The notes beneath the pieces are model-generated. The model searched no databases, was not told where the DNA came from, and was given only the letters and a program-made list of their open reading frames with translations. This document shows positions 60,401 through 64,000 of a DNA stretch of 64,000 nucleotides, piece after piece (the first letter of the stretch is position 1; each line of letters starts with the position of its first letter). The DNA is from Chondrosia reniformis (Eukaryota > Porifera > Demospongiae > Chondrillida > Chondrillidae), in contig OX359193.1 of assembly GCA_947172415.1 (NCBI GenBank), forward strand, positions 8,271,501 to 8,335,500, written 5' to 3'. Made by a program: the position numbers and the translations under genes.

Positions 60401-61963
60401 GATACACAAACATGTCACCTATATGATACACAAACATGTCACCTACATGATACACATCATCTACACTTAAAGTTACACAATGGAATGCTACTATACATAC
60501 ACTAGGTCACAAATTTCATAATGTACAAGAGCAGTTGAAAGCTAAACTGAAATGCAGTTAGAACAAAAACCATATGACTACAAGTTGCATTAAGTAACAG
60601 AAGCCAGTAAAATCACTTATTAGGATAGTGTGTTCTCAATAAGGTGCTGATCTGTTAGCACAAGTACAAAGAAGCGGAGCACAGACAAATACAGCAGACT
60701 TATAGTGTCATTGTCTACACACTAGTTTATGAACAGTGATACTTGCCATGCTAATACAACATATACAATATATATGTACACATATGGTCAGTAAAGTATA
60801 CTTGTATATATGTCACTCTAATATGATATCAATGGATGCTTAATTAATATAAATACTACTATATTTAGACATCCTATCTATAAACAATTGAAAAAAATCA
60901 CTGGGTTGAGGAGTACCAGTTTAATTAATGCTTCAACCCTGTGTGAAGTCTTTAGAAACAATGATTTATTGAAGCTGTTTAACTAATCACAATTACAGCA
61001 ACTTACACTACATGTCAAAATTAACCAATATCCTCATTATCCTGAATAAGGTGGGAAAAGGTGTCTATAAAAGGACCACTGAACATCCTATCAATCAGTT
61101 GCTGATGAAGACCCTTAGGGTTGAAATGTTTGACCAAAGATTTAGCAAGCCAAACTGCGTTTTTAGACACTCAAAGAGTCAAAAGATAAAAGATATTCTC
61201 ATTACATTACACATTTATATGGATATCCTCATAGCTGGCATTACAATTGTAATATGGCTTGTTTCTCAGAGAAATCAAAATGGTCTTGGTTCAGAGGTGT
61301 CCACTCCGTGTGATTCACTCTACATGTACCCAAAAGGTTAATGAGCTATCTACTGAACACTTGCACACTTCAGGTTTGTCTTTCAATGTCAGTTCAATTA
61401 TAATTATAAGAATCTACCTTATAATACTGTCCAGTAGAGCTACATGACTCATTCTTTACTGAAACTGCAGTCTAACCAAAATACTGAGACTACCACAGCA
61501 AGACATAATTCGATTACAAAACCAAACTATGCGTCAAAGTCAAAATAACCCATTTACATATACTAAAGTATAAGAATGCAAGCCACATGCAAACAAAAGT
61601 ACGCTAATGACTCAAAGGGATGCGGTTTCCGTCTCCATGTGGTACGACATGTCAACGGAATATAACCATCGTTTATTGGCTATGATTGGTTAAATTAGCA
61701 CTAATTGGCCTCGCTAGACGAATGGTACGCATTCATAGTTATGAATGGCGTACAATTTACATAACATCACCGGGTGTAACCACCTTTTGTACTTACCACC
61801 GAAATATGCATACTGCTTCGCTAGGACCTCCCATGTACGCGGGCCGGGCTTGTACACTACGTGAAAAGAACCACATGAATCCATCCCATTGTAAAGAGTG
61901 GCAAACACATAATTCCATTATCACAAGAACAAGTTTCGACTTACGTTCTTCCTTCGCTGCCAT
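48499..61963 (-). CDS. MCF2L: DBL/DBS/Trio-class RhoGEF: Sec14-like, spectrin, DH, PH, SH3-like (899 aa, 23 exons)
   Basis: Guanine exchange factor for Rho GTPases. Exons (minus): 61963-61945, 60283-60202, 60041-59951, 59248-59177, 58852-58727, 58658-58465, 58312-58135, 53294-53139, 53029-52943, 52884-52756, 52402-52190, 51973-51833, 51441-51335, 51238-51169, 51098-50997, 50889-50749, 50684-50604, 50253-50089, 49848-49741, 49590-49527, 49279-49253, 49165-49056, 48735-48499; phases sum to exactly 900 codons. Exons 20-21 are the least certain. Residues 7-105 resemble a shortened Sec14 domain (KCHFILLLKDSVIP). About 105-450 is a helical spectrin-like region. 474-655 is DH (HVYDELLDGEEKYVEVL, ELFGNVEEIFEIH, LSAMLATPCKRLMVYRQLLC). 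664-775 is PH (KERHVVLYERALSIYK, NRNDWVEQLRKLLQEE). 845-899 is a degenerate SH3. Intron 7 (4.8 kb) hosts 7TM genes. An AATAAA signal overlaps the stop codon. Confidence 0.87.
52440..52725 (-). repeat. 27-bp minisatellite in RhoGEF intron 10
   Basis: About ten tandem units with plus-strand core CACTCCCATCCACTGACACG and a period of 27 bp. A period divisible by three keeps one frame open on the gene's sense strand (repeating VDGSDRGVS), continuous with exon 10. Confidence 0.95.
53836..54858 (+). CDS. 7TM receptor-like protein 1 (340 aa, intronless)
   Basis: The start is the ATG at 53,836. The N-terminus carries sequons (NIS, NNT, NVT), then seven hydrophobic segments: about 27-52 (IALNVVLILVFIVPALVFNI), 63-90, 105-135, 145-165, 185-220, 235-262 and 275-305. 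The TM3 end reads IYSVVVFLIIKKG instead of DRY, the TM4 start AWPVAVATVAVW, TM6 FWFTIINIFTTLLN, and TM7 lacks NPxxY. The cytoplasmic tail is Ser/Thr-rich. The topology fits a GPCR, loosely class A, but the signature motifs are missing, so it is probably a lineage-specific 7TM family. Ligand unknown. It lies inside intron 7 of the minus-strand RhoGEF on the opposite strand. A paralogue lies at 56,846. Confidence 0.82.
   Translation: MSDQLNISFNNTAYPTNVTSVLGPAGHIALNVVLILVFIVPALVFNILLIAAIILDKSNLAATRIALVNSIVGSTVTILTTFFYDFPLIARIAGTLDRGTDDSLGRFCYYLLLCSGLLRSVAVAIYSVVVFLIIKKGSKKVKAWPVAVATVAVWIIIVIIAFPTVFEFIIRDTHFVDKYVLQIGITTAGYIYIYLLITIVEVPAKVLSISLLVAILMYIKRNTITDGKRTKKAMVKFLFWFTIINIFTTLLNVFIPLLGAQNYTDPTIALVNALFKNIFGHIFFAGMSVLFGVLLLCQFAKIRKSFIRVATCACLTKGNTILSNSSVQAQSRATLTKSTQ
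55425..55700 (-). pseudogene. N-terminal fragment of a 7TM receptor-like gene
   Basis: About 90 codons matching the first two membrane segments of the neighbouring 7TM gene (ISILGPAGHIALNAVSL, LIPAVILDKNTLLA, SSLGGSVTIMGVFTIYYVPH). It then ends in a stop with no sign of TM3-TM7 downstream. The first ATG is at 55,698-55,700. It is closer to the minus-strand gene at 56,846 than to the plus-strand gene. A truncated, probably dead duplicate. Confidence 0.82.
55716..56082. other. Intronic/intergenic AT-rich DNA
   Basis: Non-coding stretch between the 7TM fragment and the foldback element. It partly resembles sequence 3' of the plus-strand 7TM gene (GGAAGAA, TTATTTAATAAAG, ACAACAAT, and CACGCATGCAA near 55,240 and 55,945), suggesting the duplications carried flanking DNA. 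No gene seen. Confidence 0.5.
56083..56460. repeat. Foldback / MITE-like element in RhoGEF intron 7
   Basis: Two nested inverted-repeat pairs. GTATATGGATTTTAG (near 56,108) pairs with CTAAAATCTGTATAC (near 56,150), flanked by imperfect extensions TACCACGGCACCGG and GAAGAGCCATGGTA. GATATATACTCTGTCGCCGG (56,184) pairs with CCGGCAATAGAGTATATAC (56,439) around a 235-bp interior. There is no open frame. Probably one or two non-autonomous elements. Confidence 0.6.
56846..57865 (-). CDS. 7TM receptor-like protein 2 (339 aa, intronless)
   Basis: Paralogue of the gene at 53,836. It shares ILGPAGHIALN before TM1, LDKNTLLAIRIVFASCLGGS, GRICYYLLVSSGLIRSLTLS, IYSVVVFLIIKKGYKKVKAW (nearly identical TM3-ICL2-TM4), VEIPAKIVSITLLVAILVYV, KKNTITDG and LLCQFSSIRSSFKK after TM7. 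N-terminal sequons (NLS, NFT, NIS) suggest an extracellular N-terminus. DRY and NPxxY are absent as in its paralogue, while the ICL2 and ICL3 sequences are the best conserved, as expected if they contact a transducer. It is on the same strand as the RhoGEF and inside its intron 7. Ligand unknown. Confidence 0.82.
   Translation of the reverse strand: MLNLINSNLSSNFTENISDIITILGPAGHIALNAVSFTVWMLPVFIFNLILIPAVILDKNTLLAIRIVFASCLGGSTTTVGLLAFYDIPHIAKAAGVFDVRTHDILGRICYYLLVSSGLIRSLTLSIYSVVVFLIIKKGYKKVKAWPVAVATVTVWIIIIIIAIPVVLKLAHVKPVFADGYILRTGLTSIGFILVISLIFLVEIPAKIVSITLLVAILVYVKKNTITDGVQIKRSMIKFLVWFSIVNFLTTLLNIVVAAIGANDDSGDIPLGQVLVNYFSTHSIIMVSSGCLPLILLCQFSSIRSSFKKMICSCFILRLIASPGTSGATNLTISSRSST
58873..59150 (+). 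repeat. 43-bp minisatellite in RhoGEF intron 4
   Basis: About 6.5 units with core AAGTAAACAGGTGAGGAAAT. Units are nearly identical, with single-base variants. It begins about 20 bp upstream (on the gene's sense strand) of the exon 5 acceptor, so the repeat abuts the splice site. Confidence 0.95.
59313..59508 (+). repeat. 18-20-bp minisatellite in RhoGEF intron 3
   Basis: About ten units of CACACCCTTTTTGAGGTGA with length variation in the C and T runs. AGGTG and CACCT in each unit make it partly self-complementary. Confidence 0.95.
60320..60455 (-). repeat. 24-bp minisatellite in RhoGEF intron 1, next to exon 2
   Basis: About 5.7 units with plus-strand core CACCTACGTGATACACAAAC. On the gene's sense strand it encodes an open octapeptide repeat (YHVGDMFV) that runs in frame into exon 2 without a stop. 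Confidence 0.95.
60460..61944. other. Remainder of RhoGEF intron 1
   Basis: AT-rich intron. A 109-codon plus-strand frame at 61,012-61,341 (starting MSKLTNILIILNKVGKG) has no recognised domain and no clear homology. It may be a decayed mobile-element fragment, and I do not call it a gene. No other feature seen. Confidence 0.5.
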
Positions 61964-62021
61964 TATTGATAATGATAGACAGTTTTTCTAGGACTTCGGG
62001 CTATTGCGTAAATCTATAAAA
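61964..62021. promoter_or_regulatory. Bidirectional promoter between RhoGEF and TIMM23
   Basis: Only 58 bp separate the ATG of the minus-strand RhoGEF (61,961-61,963) from the ATG of plus-strand TIMM23 (62,022-62,024). Both starts sit in similar contexts (AATAATGGCAGC and AAAAATGGCGTC). The 5' UTRs must be very short or overlap, so core promoter elements may extend into transcribed sequence. No TATA element is obvious in either direction. Confidence 0.6.
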
Positions 62022-63696
62022 ATGGCGTCCTACAGTGGCAGTTCTTCAAGTTTTGATACCAGCTATCCCAGTTCGGGCCGTACTTCTGGTAAGTTTGTCA
62101 TGAGGTCGCAAATTTATGTCACCAAACAGATATAGAGAGTGCGTAGTATTAACATCTTGTATGTGTTTATTTGACACGTGTTGAAACCACGTGGGCTTTC
62201 AGAGATGACTTTTTATTGACCTTCTCCACACAGACGTGCCTAGTTTTGGGCGTAATACAAGTCTATCACCTTACGACATCGATCCGAAGTACTTACCAGC
62301 TGTGAGTCACGCAGTACAGTACTCTTATTCAGTATAATACTAGGTGTCCAGTGTATGAGTATCATGTTTGGCTGTCAGTATCGCTAGGTGTCTTGTATTG
62401 GAATAAATTATATCCTTATTCAGTAAATGTTTATAAATATTTACTGTTTATTGATAAACATGTGTGTCCTCTGTATCTTGTCAAACAATCAAGAAAGACA
62501 CTCCACCGCAAGTCACTATCTTTGCTGTTCAGTCTGATGTTCCACTTTTACTCTCTCTTATTTTAGAATCCTGAGTTCATCTTTCCAATTGAGCAGCAAC
62601 AAAACTCATACGGTACCAAGTTATTTGATGCAGTTGGTACCTCTTATTTAGGGGGGCTCAGTGTGGGAGGAGTTTGGGGATTTGTGGAGGGTGTGAGGAA
62701 GGCTGGGGGAATGAGTCGGAAGCTGTACTGGAATACCATCCTCAATGGCTGCACTAAAAGAGGACCATTCCTTGGGAATACCCTCGGAGTGCTAGGTATG
62801 TACTCACATAGTGTAACCTTATATAGGAGACTGCCCCACATAGTGTAACCTTATATAGGAGACTGCCCCACATAGTGTAACCTTATATAGGAGACTGCCC
62901 CACATAGTGTAACCTTATATAGGAGACTGCTCGACATAGTGTAACCTTATATAGGAGACTGCCCCACATAGTGTAACCTTATATAGGAGACTGCCCCACA
63001 TAGTGTAACCTTATATAGGAGACTGCTCCACATAGTGTAACCTTATATAGGAGACTGCCCCACATAGTGTAACCTTATATAGGAGACTGCCCCACATAGT
63101 GTAACCTTATATAGGAGACTGCCCCACATAGTGTAACCTTATATAGGAGACTGCCTCACATAGTGTAACCTTATATAGGAGACTGCTCCACATAGTGTAA
63201 CCTTATATAGGAGACTGCCCCACATAGTGTAGCCTTATATAGGAGACTGCCCCACATAGTGTAACCTTATATAGGAGACTGCTCCACATAGTGTAACCAT
63301 TACACCAAATGATCAGTTTACGTTAAAGTCATTGAACATTGTATTATTTGAGGGCCTATTTAGTAGTGTTGCTCTCATTTCAGCTGTGTTGTATGCAAGC
63401 TGGGAGCATGTACTGTGCAAGGTAACAAAGAAGGAGGACAGTGTTGTCAACAAGATGGCAGCTGCAACTCTAACTGGAGCCATCTTCAAGTCAACTGGTA
63501 AGCCTGGTTTTCACAGTAGTGGCCGGATATTTATGTATTACCTGTGTGGATGTGTGTTTCTGTAGCTGGAGTGCGTTCACTTGCCATCGCTGCCTCCCTG
63601 GGAGCTGCCGTCAGTGGTAGTTACTTTGTTGTGATGTACATGACTGGAAGAGGCAGAATGGGCACTTTTGGAAGAAAAAGCAGCATATACAGCTAA
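62022..63696 (+). CDS. TIMM23: Mitochondrial import inner membrane translocase subunit TIM23 (202 aa, 5 exons)
   Basis: Channel subunit of the TIM23 presequence translocase in the inner mitochondrial membrane. Exons: 62022-62088, 62234-62301, 62567-62795, 63384-63497, 63566-63696; phases close to 203 codons (human TIMM23 is 209 aa). The hydrophilic N-terminal domain (about 1-70) is Ser-rich and contains SLSPYDIDPKYL. The Tim17/22/23 membrane domain follows: SYLGGLSVGGVWGFVEGVRK (TM1 with glycine motifs), then RKLYWNTILNGCTKRGPFLG and NTLGVLAVLYASWEHVL (TM2). NKMAAATLTGAIFKSTAGVR (TM3) and SLAIAASLGAAVSGSYFVV (TM4) complete it. Intron 3 contains a 32-bp minisatellite. Complete, with no abnormality. 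Confidence 0.95.
62806..63298 (+). repeat. 32-bp minisatellite in TIMM23 intron 3
   Basis: About 15-16 near-identical units with core ATAGTGTAACCTTATATAGG and a period of 32 bp, starting 10 bp after the exon 3 donor. Variants are mostly one base (CCCCAC, CTCCAC, CTCGAC, CCTCAC). The repeat makes up most of this 588-bp intron. Confidence 0.96.
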
Positions 63697-64000
63697 TTCA
63701 GATTTGTAACATTTTACTATCAATGTGAACTTTGTTTTAAATGGTGCATCTCAGTCTCTATTATATATATACTATATAGAAATATTTATTTGCATAATAT
63801 AATAATACAAATATTCACTTTCTGCTGAGGAACACTAGTTTTGTAAATATTGGATAATTATGTATACAGTATGCCTACAATTTGTCAGTGCTAGATTTAA
63901 ACAATCCTCCTATATAATGGAGCTATAAGAATGTTTGTGTCCTATCTCCTCTCGTGCCGTTGCAGCAAACGAGACGAAACGTGAGTTTTTCTTACACAGA
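63697..64000. other. Downstream flank of TIMM23
   Basis: AT-rich 3' flank with several TATATA tracts. Near 63,965 a TTGCAG acceptor-like and a CGTGAGT donor-like signal lie close together at the window edge, which is too little to call a gene. Confidence 0.5.

Noticed and set aside
61012-61341. 109-codon plus-strand open frame in RhoGEF intron 1
   Set aside because: It starts with ATG but shows no domain, no splice context and no paralogue in the window. It is more likely chance or a decayed element.

Overview
This window is eukaryotic and looks animal. Its genes have many short GT-AG introns, several animal-only domain combinations (CARD plus coiled coil, Sec14-spectrin-DH-PH-SH3, TIM23, lysosomal hexosaminidase), very short intergenic gaps and AT-rich spacers. 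Gene density, intron size and lineage-specific 7TM genes suggest an early-branching animal, most likely a demosponge. The species assignment is inference.

Layout. (1) 1-29,511 is satellite DNA. About 170-bp monomers (main types A and B) form three long direct arrays, each ending in a unique cassette of roughly 1.3 kb. Array plus cassette repeats as a 10-12 kb macro-unit. Within array 3 (about 20.3-25.7 kb) the monomers form an 849-bp, five-monomer higher-order repeat. Each cassette carries an identical open frame of unknown function. (2) 29,654-31,192 is a single-exon secreted alpha/beta-hydrolase, only about 140 bp from the satellite edge. (3) 31.4-39.2 kb holds two complete 13-exon beta-hexosaminidase genes in tandem, each with a CLEAR-type E-box just before its start codon. 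(4) 40.5-43.0 kb is a CARD, CARD, coiled-coil protein. (5) 43.2-48.4 kb is a hydroxylysine-kinase-like cluster that arose by duplicating a divergent gene pair: one intact minus gene, one frameshifted minus copy, one truncated plus fragment and one intact plus gene. (6) 48.5-62.0 kb on the minus strand is one 23-exon RhoGEF of the DBL/DBS/Trio class. Its intron 7 hosts three single-exon 7TM receptor-like loci, one of them a fragment. (7) 62.0-63.7 kb is TIMM23, divergent from the RhoGEF with only 58 bp between the two start codons.

Intronic minisatellites (periods about 13, 19, 24, 27, 32 and 43 bp) occur in almost every multi-exon gene. Exon boundaries were inferred by hand from reading frame, phase and GT/AG signals. 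For the hexosaminidases, RhoGEF, TIMM23 and kinase genes the phases close exactly, which gives good confidence. The 5' exon of the CARD gene was not found. The most unusual feature is the satellite and cassette macro-repeat, with its higher-order repeat, conserved dyad and strand-switched boundary monomer. It is a candidate centromeric or other heterochromatic domain.
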